A DNA stretch of 64,000 bases from JBFFMO01 sp041390025 (GCA_041390025.1 JAWKQR010000006.1:124001-188000); one strand, 5' to 3'; positions 1-9,464 are shown, counted from the stretch's first letter. Made by a program: numbers and translations. The notes: generated by a model not told the origin, from the letters alone.

Positions 1-345
1 CTGTTCGAAGACGACCACACGTTGGCCGCGATCTTGGCGACGGATAAACCCGACGTGGCCAAAAAACTCGGCCGAAAGGTCTCTCCTTTTGACGCACAGA
101 AGTGGGACGAACGTCGCTATGACGCCGTGGTCGAAGGAAACGTTCACAAGTTTGGGCAACACGCCGAGTTGCGCGACTTCTTGATGTCGACCGGTGATCA
201 GGTCTTGGTCGAGGCCAGCCCCTACGACAAAATCTGGGGCATCGGCATGGGCGACAAAGACCCGAGGGCCACATCTCCCCTGACCTGGGACGGCCTCAAC
301 CTTTTGGGATTCGCGTTGATGGATGTTCGTGACCAACTCAGGTAG
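1..345 (+). CDS. NADAR-family (YbiA-like) N-glycosidase, N-terminus cut by window edge
   Basis: The reading frame is open from the first base, so the start lies outside the window. The visible 114 residues carry NADAR-family hallmarks: a D-A-Q-K-W-D-E-R-R-Y-D stretch, VVEGNVHKF, LLSTGD-like LMSTGD, VLVEASPYDKIWGIG and a C-terminal GLNLLGFALMDVRDQLR. Family members of about 150-180 residues hydrolyse N-glycosidic bonds of reactive riboflavin-pathway intermediates, and some act on ADP-ribosylated substrates. The missing N-terminus should be only some 40-60 residues. The next gene starts 138 bp downstream, so no operon is evident. The family call is secure; the substrate is not. Confidence 0.85.
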   Translation: MFEDDHTLAAILATDKPDVAKKLGRKVSPFDAQKWDERRYDAVVEGNVHKFGQHAELRDFLMSTGDQVLVEASPYDKIWGIGMGDKDPRATSPLTWDGLNLLGFALMDVRDQLR

Positions 346-483
346 CGAAGGTCGGTGTTTGGCGCGCTGGTTTCCGATGGCCCCATGGGCCGAGCCGAGT
401 GGACCATCTTTGTTGAACGGCGAGTCAATCGCAGATACAGTTTCTGCGAGCTAAATTACACACATCGCAATTTCGAGGACGAA

Positions 484-2522
484 ATGACGAAGTTCGTTTA
501 TCGGTCGTTGGCGTTTGCCGCCCTGACCCTGATGCCCATGAGCGCATTCGCTCAACAAGTCACGGTCGTGGACGGCACCGTCAATCACACCATGGCGACC
601 GGCGCCTACATCACGCGCGCACTGCCCGGCGGATTTCCTGCCGACCTGACCGCCCCCGTGGATTACGCCGGCGGCGTTGCTGCACCACCGGGTGCAAGTT
701 TCGGCGACGCTGGCTCGAAGCTGACCTCGTACCAGATGTGCTTGGTCCAAGGCGCGAACAAGGCTTGTAGCAACTACGCTGACCTGCAGTTCGATGCGAC
801 CGGCACGTTCGCTGGCCACGCAGGCGCTGAGCACGTTCGACCAGATTTGGCACGTTGGACTTGGCCGCTGCCGTAAACGACATCAGGCTAAGGGTCGCCG
901 CGACGCCAACCCAGGTACCCCATCGATTCCACGGACACCCAGTGGGACGGCGGCCCCGACTGGCGTTGTGGTATTACCCGCTCAGCCCTAACCTATCAGG
1001 CGGTGTTGGTGTCCAACGGCGGGACGTTCATGGGCTTCCCTGGTGCGATGCCAACCAGGGTCGCCAACCCCACGTTTGCGCCCGCTCCGGGCTCGTACGT
1101 CAACTCGGTCAACGTGACCTTGGCGTCGACCACTACGGACGCCGAGATTCGCTACACCACCGACGGCTCCGACCCCGACATGACGTCGACGTTGTACGCC
1201 AACCCGATCCTGATCGTCGAACACGACCGTCAAGGCTGCCGCGTTCAAGACCGGCCTGACCGCCAGCAGTGACATTGTGACCGGTGCCTACACCATCACC
1301 CAAGCCACAGCGGGAGCTGACCAGGCGCTACTACAACGGCCCGAACTTCGGTGAGCTCGTCCGCGTCGACCGAAGATCGAGTTCACGTACCCAAGCGGCG
1401 AATCACCAGCGCCCAACACAAACTCGGTGTTCTCCCACGGTGATCTGGACCGGGACGGTCACGCCGATCTACAGCGAGAACTATGCGTTTACGACCGTCA
1501 ACGACGACGGCATCCGCGTGGATCAACAACCAGCTGATCATCGACGACGGCCAAGCCCGCTTGGCCCCCAGACCTTCACAGGCAACATCCAGCTGCAGGC
1601 GGGTCAGGCCTACCCGGTGTGGATTGAGTACTTCAACAGCGGCGGCAGCGGCGAAGTGTCGTTCTCGTGGGTCAGCGCGACACAACCTGCCGAGATCGTA
1701 CCCGATTCTGCGATGAATCCTGTGGCGCCTGCCGGCGGCACGACCGTGAGCTTGCTCATGAGCGAGGACTACGCGACTTGGGCGGAAACATCGAGTGAAC
1801 CCATCGTGATGCAAGTGCGTCGCCGTGGTGACCTGGACACAGCCGTACGCGTTGAGCTCGAGTTCGGGGGCACCGCCGTCAACGGCGAGGACTACGAGCA
1901 GCTTCCGCCCTATGTGGATATCCCAGCGGGCGCTCTGTCGGCCAACATCACCATTCAGCCCATCATCGACGGCGTGGTCGAGGGTGAAGAGACCATCATC
2001 GTCACCGCCAAAGACGGCGCTTACACGTTGGGCAACCCTTCAGAACAGACCGTGACGTTGCTCGACTTTGACATCAACACGTACACGTTGGCCGGCGAGG
2101 TTGTTTACACCGGCACCACATCCGGCAAAATCTACGTTCAGGCGTTTACGGACGAAGACCAAGAGTTCGAGAAACGCTCGGCGATCCTGACCGATCCGGG
2201 TAACTTCGCCATCACCGACATCGAAGAAGGCTCTTACAATGTCATCGCGTTCATCGACACGAACGACAACGAGCGCTTGGACACCGGCGAAGTGTGGACG
2301 CAGTACTCCGAAGGCGACATGGTCAAGAAGGTTACGATTCCACCCAACGCAACCGATGTCGTACTGACCCTGAGCGACGATGTCGTCAAACAGCCCGACA
2401 CCGACGGCGGCGGCAGCGACGACGACGGCTGCAGCACCGTTGGCGGCCAACAGGGCTGGCTCGCCATCGCACTGCTTGGCTTGGTCGGCTTGATTCGACG
2501 ACGCCGTTCGTCAGGTATCTAA
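484..2522 (+). pseudogene. Secreted PA14 / Calx-beta surface protein with MYXO-CTERM anchor, interrupted by clustered frameshifts
   Basis: ATG at 484 follows a GAGG at 475-478 and begins a Sec signal peptide ending SAFAQQ. Recognisable pieces follow in order: a Cys-containing N-terminal region to about 848; a chitobiase/hexosaminidase C-terminal-like repeat (IRYTTDGSDPDMTS, about 1060-1215); a PA14 domain (YYNGPNF, about 1325, to EYFNSGGSGEVSFSW); a Calx-beta domain (about 1735-2060, ending VEGEETIIVTAKDG); a carboxypeptidase-regulatory-like segment; and a GG-x-SDDDGC then hydrophobic helix then RRRR tail from about 2405. The frame changes several times between about 848 and 1570, each time resuming homologous sequence, and is clean after 1570. 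This fits indel sequencing errors or recent decay. Likely an anchored outer-surface adhesin or sugar-binding protein. Confidence 0.7.
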
Positions 2523-2564
2523 AGACCGGGCCGGCAGGTTCCAAACCGCCGTGATCATGACAGG

Positions 2565-2590
2565 AAAAGGCCGCGAAAGCGGCCTTTTTT
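2565..2590. terminator. Bidirectional rho-independent terminator
   Basis: A perfect six-bp G/C stem (GGCCGC at 2569-2574, GCGGCC at 2579-2584) closes a GAAA tetraloop. It is flanked by AAAA on the left and six Ts on the right. It can terminate both the plus-strand surface-protein gene ending at 2522 and the minus-strand lipoprotein gene ending at 2607. Confidence 0.85.
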
Positions 2591-2606
2591 GTGTCTCGAA
2601 GCCGCT

Positions 2607-3404
2607 CTACTGGTCGACGCCGACGTCCGCATCAGATGCGTTTTGGGGGCCATTCGCACTGCACGACGAGAAACGCGACAAGGACCCTGCAATGAAATTG
2701 TCCATGTTTGTGGTTGACTCAGTTTCCAATGAGCGCCTTAGCGTGTCGAGGTCTGCTCCAAGCATGTCCTTTGGGAGTTTGACACAGCCGCCTGGTAGGC
2801 TGTCGGCCTGAAATTTGAACGTCCCATCATCTTGGCGTTGAGCCATGGGCATATAGCCCGGCCCAGGGTAGTAATCATCCTCCTGCCACAAGAACACCAG
2901 CAGTTCTTGTCCTGGTTGCAAACCATCCTGTCCTGTCCAGCCCAGACTTTCGCTCACTTGGAAAACCGGCGCGCCGAACCCCTCAGGCAACCAAACATCA
3001 TCTTGTTTGTGCAACGGCCGAGTCTCCCAGAAAAGGTACTGACTGTTACGCGAGATGGTGAACTCTGCTTCAGAACCGCTTCCTTTTAGATTCTCGTCAA
3101 CCCGAAGTGTTACACGCAGAGTCCAAGAGATGGTTTTCAAATCACAGTTTGGCGAGGGCGGCGCGAACTCGTCGACGACGTCGATATTGGTGACGGTGCC
3201 AACCACAATTCGGTCGGCAGAGGCCATGAGGTCGCCACCGACAAGGTCGACTTTGTCACCTTCGGTGCAGAGTGCCTCTCCCGGTTGTGAGCGCGGCAAC
3301 GAGTGAATCACCGGATCGGGTTTGAACCCATCGTTGTTCGAGCCTGTGGACGAATCGCACGCACCGAGCACTGCCAAAATCGCCAATAAAATGTGTCGTT
3401 TGAT
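2607..3404 (-). CDS. Predicted lipoprotein, tandem paralogue A, apparent ATC start
   Basis: The product is about 265 residues with a lipobox LGAC after a short basic n-region. The best Shine-Dalgarno (AGGAGGG at about 3407-3413) sits just before ATC at 3402-3404. From there the frame reads I-K-R-H-I-L-L-A-I-L-A-V-L-G-A-C, matching the paralogue at 3549 that has M-K-R-H-F-L-L. The first in-frame conventional codon is TTG at 3386, only nine codons before the lipobox and too far from the SD, so it gives a poor signal peptide. Mature-domain motifs shared with the paralogue include VGGDLMA-ADRIVVGTV, LRV-L-V-ENLKGSG, LGWT, GLQPGQ-LLVFLW and PGGCVKLP. No known family is recognised. Either a rare ATC start or a start-codon mutation is involved. 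Confidence 0.7.
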   Translation of the reverse strand: MKRHILLAILAVLGACDSSTGSNNDGFKPDPVIHSLPRSQPGEALCTEGDKVDLVGGDLMASADRIVVGTVTNIDVVDEFAPPSPNCDLKTISWTLRVTLRVDENLKGSGSEAEFTISRNSQYLFWETRPLHKQDDVWLPEGFGAPVFQVSESLGWTGQDGLQPGQELLVFLWQEDDYYPGPGYMPMAQRQDDGTFKFQADSLPGGCVKLPKDMLGADLDTLRRSLETESTTNMDNFIAGSLSRFSSCSANGPQNASDADVGVDQ

Positions 3405-3548
3405 CTTTCCCTCCTAATTTCCGAAAAATCCGTAATTTGAACCTACCCTGACCGCCGGTCGCCGTGTAACTCCCTGTAAAGTCCAGCGACCAAGTTTTTG
3501 TGTCACCTGTGGTGGTCAACCTGACGTGTTACAGCGCCTCGACACCAA

Positions 3549-4385
3549 TCAAAAGTCGATACCAACATCGGGCTCCGATGATGCATCCGTCTCGATCACA
3601 CTGCAGGTAGAGAATCGCTCGGTTGGACCTTGAAAATCGAGCCGAGCCGGATCGGCAGCAGCTTCTCCAGCCAACGCCGTTTCAATGTTCTGCAGGTCTG
3701 CCCCAAGGATCGAGGTTGGCAACTTCACACATCCACCAGGCAAGACATCACTCTGAAACTTGAAGGTTCCGTCCTCTTGCCGTTGGGCCAATGGCATGTA
3801 TTCAGGGCTATAGCCTTGATTGTCCCACAAGAATACCAACAGTACTTGACCTGGTTGGAGACCGGTTTCGTCGGTCCACCCAAGGTCTTGGGTGACTTGG
3901 AACACTGGTTCACCAAGGTCCGCCGGTGTCCAATCTCCCGCTCGCTTACTGATGGGTTGGGCAGTCCAATGGGTGAGTTGGGCCTCGTGTGACAGATTGA
4001 ACTCTACGAAATCACCGCTTCCTTTCAGATTCTCGGTGACGTCCAGTCCCACCCGTAACGTCCAGTTCACATAAATGCTTGGGCAGTTTTGCGCATCGGG
4101 ACCGAAATCTTTGACAGACTCCACACTACGGACCGTTCCAACGACAATTCGATCCGCTGCCGCCATCAGGTCGCCACCAACTAATTCCACCTTATCCACA
4201 TCGGCGCAAAGTGCATCGCCTGCTTTCGAACTCGGCAACGAATGAATCACCGGATCGGGCTTGAATCCGTCATTGGTGTTTGTGGACGAATCGCACGCAC
4301 CAAGCACTGCCAAAATCGCCAATAAAAAATGTCGTTTCATCGAATGCGAGCACCATCCAAGTGGCGTGGCGTGGCGTGGCGTCAT
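3549..4385 (-). CDS. Predicted lipoprotein, tandem paralogue B
   Basis: The product is about 278 residues from ATG at 4385, which follows GGGAGGG. A second in-frame ATG at 4340 gives MKRHFLLAILAVLGAC, the segment that matches paralogue A. Relative to paralogue A, an extra stretch of about 45 bp lies between the SD and MKRH and includes four tandem GGCGT-type units (about 4367-4383), so this copy has a longer n-region (MTPRHATPLGWCSHS). The mature part shares VGGDLMAAADRIVVGTV, LQPGQVLLVFLW and LPGGCVKLP with paralogue A. It is secreted and lipid-anchored by prediction. No enzyme motif was seen and the function is unknown. The pair most simply arose by tandem duplication. Confidence 0.8.
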   Translation of the reverse strand: MTPRHATPLGWCSHSMKRHFLLAILAVLGACDSSTNTNDGFKPDPVIHSLPSSKAGDALCADVDKVELVGGDLMAAADRIVVGTVRSVESVKDFGPDAQNCPSIYVNWTLRVGLDVTENLKGSGDFVEFNLSHEAQLTHWTAQPISKRAGDWTPADLGEPVFQVTQDLGWTDETGLQPGQVLLVFLWDNQGYSPEYMPLAQRQEDGTFKFQSDVLPGGCVKLPTSILGADLQNIETALAGEAAADPARLDFQGPTERFSTCSVIETDASSEPDVGIDF

Positions 4386-4517
4386 TTTCCCTCCCAAATC
4401 CTTGCGAATTGTGAGGATGACGCTAGAGAAAGGGGACGCCAAGTTCAACTGCCCTGGGTTTCGCGTTGAAACTCAACGGGAATTCCGCGGGTTGGTCGCC
4501 GGCGACGTTCCCGATTT

Positions 4518-4587
4518 CGCGTCATGTGCGAATCAAACAAGCCTTTTTTCGCGTCATTTTCGCGTCACAAGTTGGCGTTACGCGTCA
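4518..4587. repeat. Four direct copies of CGCGTCA upstream of paralogue B
   Basis: The heptamer CGCGTCA occurs at 4518-4524, 4550-4556, 4561-4567 and 4581-4587, all in the same orientation. The stretch lies between the 3' end of the S1 operon and the lipoprotein gene reading away from it, so it could be an operator or degenerate repeat. The spacings (32, 11 and 20 bp) are not helically regular. Nothing else is seen in 4386-4584. Confidence 0.35.
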
Positions 4588-4995
4588 CTCACGAATCAAA
4601 ATGAGCGATTGGTGACGTCGATTCAATAACTCCCATGCCGCTTCGAAGTCGTTCGACTCCACCAAGGTGATGGCTTTGTCGATCGTTTGTTTCGTGTCGG
4701 CCGGATCGGCAAGGCCCTCAAAGACGAGCACCTCGGCGGCGTGAATCAAACGCTGACCGACGACCCAGTCTTGCCCCACCAACTTGCCGCATAACACCGC
4801 GAACGCGCGCTCGGTGGCAAACAACGCCTCTAGAGCCGGTTTTGCGGAGTCATCGGCGCGAGCGAGGGCTGCCGTGCGGAATCCCCTGGCGCGACGCTGG
4901 TCTTGGATGGCGCGCCACAAGACCCAAAAGGTCGTGGCCCCGCCGGCCACCGCGATGGCGATGGCGACGGGTAACGAGAAAGCGGGATCGCTCAC
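4585..4995 (-). CDS. Small single-pass membrane protein of unknown function
   Basis: The product is 136 residues, starting at a GTG immediately after the stop of the upstream S1-domain gene, which indicates translational coupling. One N-terminal transmembrane helix (about residues 7-27, LPVAIAIAVAGGATTFWVLW) is followed by a charged, probably helical cytoplasmic domain. Repeated Glu/Ala-rich segments (KPALEALFATERAFAV, TIDKAITLVESNDFEAAWEL) suggest a helical-hairpin or TPR-like fold. No family is recognised. Its pairing with an RNA-binding protein may be only transcriptional. Confidence 0.65.
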   Translation of the reverse strand: MSDPAFSLPVAIAIAVAGGATTFWVLWRAIQDQRRARGFRTAALARADDSAKPALEALFATERAFAVLCGKLVGQDWVVGQRLIHAAEVLVFEGLADPADTKQTIDKAITLVESNDFEAAWELLNRRHQSLILIRE

Positions 4996-4996
4996 A

Positions 4997-6631
4997 TCAC
5001 TTCTTCTGGCGAGCTTTCAGCAGGTCGCCCAACGTGCCAAAACCGCTCGAGGTTTCCGAGTAGGATTTGGGCGCGTTGGCCTCGGCGCGTTGGTCGGCAA
5101 CGGCCTCTTCGGACCGCAACGTCAAGGCGATGCGGCGGCGTTCTTTCTCGACGGTCAACACGCGCGCGGTGATCTCGTCGCCGCGCTTGAACTTGCGATG
5201 CGCCGAGGCTTCTTTGGGAAGGTCGAGCTCGCTTCGAGGAATCAATGCGGTCGTGCCGCCCAAGTCGACGAACACGCCAAAATCTTCGACGTTTTCGACC
5301 GTTCCGGTGACCGTCACGCCAGGCGCGTAGCGCTCTTCGATGGTCTCCCATGGATCGCCCGCGATGGCTTTCATGCTCAACGAGATGCGGTTGCGTTCCT
5401 TGTCGATGGACTGGACTTCGACCTGCACCGTGTCGCCGACACTGACGACGTCCGAGGGGCGCTTGACGTGTTCCCATGCCAGTTCTGACACGTGCACCAA
5501 GCCTTCGAGGCCGGGGGCAAGTTCGACGAACGCACCGAACGACTCGACACGCACGACCGTGCCACGCGCGCGCTGGCCTTCAAAAAACGCGTTGACCGCG
5601 CCGTCCCATGGGTTTTCCATGGCGTCTTTGACCGACAGGCTGATGCGAAGCCCTTTGTCGGTCTGCTCCAAGCTCTTGAGCTTGACGATGACCGTGTCAC
5701 CCACGTTGACGGCCTCGGAGGGGTGATCGAGGCGGCGGAACGCGAGCTCCGAGACGTGCACCAAGCCTTCGATGCCGCCCAGGTCCACAAACGCACCGAA
5801 GTCGGCAAGACGTGTCACCGTGCCATTCATAATGGCGCCGGGTTGCAAAGTGTTGACGATCTCGTCGGCGCGGGCTTTGCGCTCTTCGTCCAACAACGCC
5901 GAGCGGCTGACGATGATGTTGCGGCCGTTTTCGCGGATGTCGGTGATCTTAAAGCGGTACGTCTGGTTGAGGTACGCGTCCAAGTCCTCGACAAAACCGG
6001 TGTCGATCTGGCTGACGGGGCAGAACGCGCGTGCGCCCTTGAGGTCGATCTCGAAACCGCCTTTGTTTTTCGCGGTCACGCGGCCCTCGACCGGTGCACC
6101 AGAAGCCAAAGCTTGCTCGAGCATTTCGATCGAACCGCCCGCCGCCGACAAAGTCTTGGCGAGGCTGATCCCGCGACGGGTGTCGACGACAAAGAGTTCC
6201 ATCGTGTCGCCGACCTTGAGCTCGACGCCGAGCTCTTCGGCGTTTGCCACGCCCGAGACTTGGCCCGGAAGCTCGAAGTGCACACCGCGTGGGTCGATGG
6301 CGACGACGGTGCCTTCGGCCTTGTCACCCACCGAATAGCGAATGCGAACAGGCATGTTGCCCGACGCCTCGAACATGGCCGCGAAGTCGTCGGTCGAGCC
6401 GCTCTGGTCGATGACCACACGCGAAACCGGTGCCGCTTTTGCGACGGGTTCCGGCGAGGACAAGGTCGCTGCCGGCTTGGGCGCTGCGCCACGGTAGGTC
6501 ACTTCGGGTGCCTTGGGTGCGGCCGGTTCGGCGGCTTTTGGAGCGGCTTTGGCGGCGGGCGCAGGAGCAGGCTCCTCGTTGGACTTACGACGAAGAATGG
6601 GGCCGTCGGGCCCCAGATTGTTATCGTTCAT
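4997..6631 (-). CDS. S1 RNA-binding domain protein, RpsA-like with five S1 motifs
   Basis: The protein is 544 residues. An Ala/Pro/Lys-rich disordered N-terminus of about 85 residues precedes five S1 (OB-fold) repeats at about 97-160, 178-246, 264-335, 350-420 and 435-505. Repeats 3 and 4 carry the classic pattern DFGAFVDLGGIEGLVHVSEL / SFGAFVELAPGLEGLVHVSE. Repeat 5 has a weaker IPRSEL in place of VHVSEL. Ribosomal protein S1 usually has six repeats and no such leader, so this may be a divergent S1 or a paralogue used in mRNA binding. A clear SD is lacking before ATG 6631. It heads a two-gene unit with the 136-residue membrane protein. Confidence 0.85.
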   Translation of the reverse strand: MNDNNLGPDGPILRRKSNEEPAPAPAAKAAPKAAEPAAPKAPEVTYRGAAPKPAATLSSPEPVAKAAPVSRVVIDQSGSTDDFAAMFEASGNMPVRIRYSVGDKAEGTVVAIDPRGVHFELPGQVSGVANAEELGVELKVGDTMELFVVDTRRGISLAKTLSAAGGSIEMLEQALASGAPVEGRVTAKNKGGFEIDLKGARAFCPVSQIDTGFVEDLDAYLNQTYRFKITDIRENGRNIIVSRSALLDEERKARADEIVNTLQPGAIMNGTVTRLADFGAFVDLGGIEGLVHVSELAFRRLDHPSEAVNVGDTVIVKLKSLEQTDKGLRISLSVKDAMENPWDGAVNAFFEGQRARGTVVRVESFGAFVELAPGLEGLVHVSELAWEHVKRPSDVVSVGDTVQVEVQSIDKERNRISLSMKAIAGDPWETIEERYAPGVTVTGTVENVEDFGVFVDLGGTTALIPRSELDLPKEASAHRKFKRGDEITARVLTVEKERRRIALTLRSEEAVADQRAEANAPKSYSETSSGFGTLGDLLKARQKK

Positions 6632-6661
6632 GAATGTTTGCTCAAAAATCGAACAGTTGAA

Positions 6662-8308
6662 CTAGTTGCGGACTCGCCCGAGTCGAAGCAGCGGGCGATT
6701 TTCGAGGGAGGTGTTGTTGGGTGGGCCACTCAGCGTCGCCGAGAGGTCACGGCCGCCGAGCAGGCCGAGCACCACCGAGCTGAACTGGTAAAAGCCCACG
6801 GGCACGTCGGGGTCCGACAGCAGCGAGAAGTCTGCTTCGACCGACCACTGGCCGTCGATCATCGACGGCAAAATGCGCCAGTACGAGCGCATTTGCTCGG
6901 GGTCAGTGACGTAGATGTAGTTTCCGCCCGTGCGACAGGCGAGGTCCGCGAACTGGTCGATGGGGCCGGTGCGGCCGTCGACGTATTCGGGCATGCAGTA
7001 CTTCGACGTGGTCTGCGTGGCCGCGTCTGCGGCGGTTTCACCGTAGATCGTGGCCGTGCGGCACGATTCGAAGTTCTGGCAATCGGCGTCGGCGTTGCAC
7101 GTGCGCGCGCCGGCACATTGCGGGTCGTCTTGGCAGTTTTGATTGCCGGCAAACGTCGTGATCTGGTCACGCAGCGTCGTCGGGTCAATCTGGGCGTCCA
7201 GATGAACGATGATCACGTGCACGCCCTTGGCGCCCAATGTGTCGACCACGTTGGTGTAGGTGGCTTGCTCGTCGTAGACCTCGTTGGGACCATCGACAAA
7301 CACGTACAGGAACTTTTCGTGGTCGGCGTATTTGGCCAGGCCAAAGTCGGTGTCAACCAAACGAAGCATCGCTTGGTACAGGTTCGATGGTTTCGGCGCG
7401 GGGTCAGGCATCGTGTCAATCAACGACTCGCCGATCGACAGGTCGTTGACGAAGTGGTCCTGCAGCTCCATCGGCGAGACCAACGGTCGGGTTTCGGCCG
7501 GGACCTGGCCCGCGAACCACCACACACCCACTTGCGTGTTTTGCGGCGACGCGACGCTGGCGAGTCCAACCATGAAACTCTTGATGGCTTCGCGGTGAAC
7601 GCGTGTTGGGTCCGAGGCGCGCGCTGCGTTGACCAATAGGTCTTTGGTTCCGTCGAGGAACAAGCCGCCGGTGTTGACCGGAAGACGTCCTTCGAGCATC
7701 GCTGTGTTTTCGATCAGCACACCAACAATCTGTTTTCGGTCGCCAAGGCCGGTGTCGTAGTCGCTGCGGACCGTGGCAGGAATGAGCTCGACGCCGGTTT
7801 GCAACGTGCATTGTTTGGGGGCGCCAAACAGACCGCCCGCGGCGCAATGGAAGCCGTTGTCGCAGTCGCTGTCGTCCGTGCACACGCTGTCGAGCGCCGA
7901 AACACGCGAGCGCCGAAACGCGATGGTTCCGGTGTCGACCGACGTGTTGGGGACCATCTCGCGGCCGTAGACCAAGTCGCCGGCGACGATGGGCACAACG
8001 TCATTGCTCGTGAAGATGAATGGCACACGTTGGCGCGAATCGGGGTTGTCACAGGACGACGGGACCGGCGGCAGCACCGAGAATCCGACCGGAAGACGGT
8101 CAGTCCCAGGCGGTGGGAGGTCGGGCGCCATGTCCTCTTCGACGGTCGTGTCGGGCCCCGCGTCGGCGGTTGCGGTATCGGACTGTGCGTCCTCCACACC
8201 CGTGTCCGCCGTGTTGTTCGCGTTGTTATTCGACGTGTTGTCGTCGCCGCCACACGCTGCGAGCAATCCAGCGGCCAAGACCGCCAACCAAACTTGTTTC
8301 TTCATCAT
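6662..8308 (-). CDS. Lipoprotein with Cys-rich repeats and a VWA-like fold
   Basis: The product is 548 residues with MMKKQVWLAVLAAGLLAAC as lipoprotein signal. A linker rich in Asn, Asp and Thr then spans residues 20-75. Two Cys clusters (CTDDSDCDNGFHCAA, CNADADCQNFESC) resemble the C-x5-6-C motif repeats of myxobacterial surface proteins. The central part reads like a von Willebrand A-type domain (KFLYVFVDGPNEVYDE, VHVIIVHLDA). No complete MIDAS was identified. It follows the S1 gene in the same direction with a 30-bp gap from its start. A role in surface sensing or adhesion is inference. Confidence 0.75.
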   Translation of the reverse strand: MMKKQVWLAVLAAGLLAACGGDDNTSNNNANNTADTGVEDAQSDTATADAGPDTTVEEDMAPDLPPPGTDRLPVGFSVLPPVPSSCDNPDSRQRVPFIFTSNDVVPIVAGDLVYGREMVPNTSVDTGTIAFRRSRVSALDSVCTDDSDCDNGFHCAAGGLFGAPKQCTLQTGVELIPATVRSDYDTGLGDRKQIVGVLIENTAMLEGRLPVNTGGLFLDGTKDLLVNAARASDPTRVHREAIKSFMVGLASVASPQNTQVGVWWFAGQVPAETRPLVSPMELQDHFVNDLSIGESLIDTMPDPAPKPSNLYQAMLRLVDTDFGLAKYADHEKFLYVFVDGPNEVYDEQATYTNVVDTLGAKGVHVIIVHLDAQIDPTTLRDQITTFAGNQNCQDDPQCAGARTCNADADCQNFESCRTATIYGETAADAATQTTSKYCMPEYVDGRTGPIDQFADLACRTGGNYIYVTDPEQMRSYWRILPSMIDGQWSVEADFSLLSDPDVPVGFYQFSSVVLGLLGGRDLSATLSGPPNNTSLENRPLLRLGRVRN

Positions 8309-8450
8309 CTAAAACACCTGCACACGTTGCGCGGGGAGGATAACGTTACCCGCCCCCGAGTACAAGAAGCGGCTTCGTTCGACCGACCGGCTTTGACGCC
8401 GGCGCGCGCAACGAGTAGGAAACGGGCGTTGATTTGTTGTCGGAGTAAGG

Positions 8451-9422
8451 ATGTTCTTGGATTTCGCGCTGTTCCTCATCGGTCTGACGATCCTGTATTT
8501 TGCTGCCGAGGCGCTCGTTCAAGGCGCCAGCGCGATGGCATTGCGGATGGGCATCGCCCCATTGATCGTGGGCCTGACCGTGGTGGCGTTTGGGACCAGC
8601 GCACCCGAGCTCGTTGTCAGCTTGGCGGCAGTGTTTACTGACAGCGACGATATCTCGGTTGGAAACATCATCGGCAGCAACATCGCCAACCTGGCGTTTA
8701 TCCTCGGACTTAGCGCGATCATCCGCCCGATGATGGTCAGCGCCGAGGTCATCAAACGCGAGTACCCGGTCATGCTCGGGGCGTCGGTGCTGCTTGTGGC
8801 GTTGGCGTTCGATGGGCAGCTCAGCCGCGTCGACGGCGCCATCTTGGTGGCCTGTATGGTCGGGTATCTTGTGTACATGGCGCGCATGGCGAAGGTCTCG
8901 ATGCAGAGCGCCAAAGAGGAAGCCGCAACACGGGATTTGCTCGAAGACCTTGACGGCATCGATCCCGAAAAATCCAACAACGCCAAAGACATCGCCCGCG
9001 TCATTTTCGGCATCATCGGTTTGACGGGCGGCGCCAAACTGATGGTGGATTCGGCCGTCGTGATTGCTTCCGCGATGGGCGTCTCGCAGCTCGTGATCGG
9101 CATCACCGTTGTCGCGATTGGCACAAGCCTTCCCGAGCTCGCCACAAGCGTCGTCGCTTCATTTCGCGGCGAGTCGGACATCTCGGTTGGCAACGTGGTC
9201 GGCTCGAACGTCTTTAACGTGCTCAGCGTGCTGGGGATTGTCGCGTGCCTCAAACCGATTTCGGTGGGCGCTGCTGCCGTGCAATACGACGTTTGGGTCA
9301 TGCTCGCCGTCACACTGCTGATCTGGCCCGTGATGTGGACGGGCAAGCGCATTTCTCGGATCGAAGGCGGTTTGTTCCTCGTGGCTTACATCGCGTACTC
9401 GATCTGGTTGTTTCTTCGCTAA
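8451..9422 (+). CDS. Calcium/sodium antiporter of the CaCA family (YrbG-like)
   Basis: The protein is 323 residues, an inverted repeat of two membrane halves typical of CaCA exchangers. The alpha-1 repeat has GTSAPELVVS at about residue 48 and GNIIGSNIANLAFILG soon after. The alpha-2 repeat has GTSLPELATS and GNVVGSNVFNVLSVLG. A short charged cytoplasmic loop (about residues 150-185) separates the halves. The length matches bacterial YrbG-type proteins (about 325). ATG 8451 follows GGAGTAAGG. It should exchange Ca2+ (or another cation) for Na+ across the inner membrane. It is divergent from the upstream lipoprotein gene and not in an operon with it. Confidence 0.93.
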   Translation: MFLDFALFLIGLTILYFAAEALVQGASAMALRMGIAPLIVGLTVVAFGTSAPELVVSLAAVFTDSDDISVGNIIGSNIANLAFILGLSAIIRPMMVSAEVIKREYPVMLGASVLLVALAFDGQLSRVDGAILVACMVGYLVYMARMAKVSMQSAKEEAATRDLLEDLDGIDPEKSNNAKDIARVIFGIIGLTGGAKLMVDSAVVIASAMGVSQLVIGITVVAIGTSLPELATSVVASFRGESDISVGNVVGSNVFNVLSVLGIVACLKPISVGAAAVQYDVWVMLAVTLLIWPVMWTGKRISRIEGGLFLVAYIAYSIWLFLR

Positions 9423-9464
9423 CGTCTTTCTTCAAACGGCCGGCGCTTATGGTAGGGTAACGCA

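Noticed and set aside
5492..7639. 715-codon open frame on the plus strand
   Set aside because: Antisense to the S1-domain gene and the following lipoprotein gene; it spans both and has no recognisable domain. High G+C produces such shadows.
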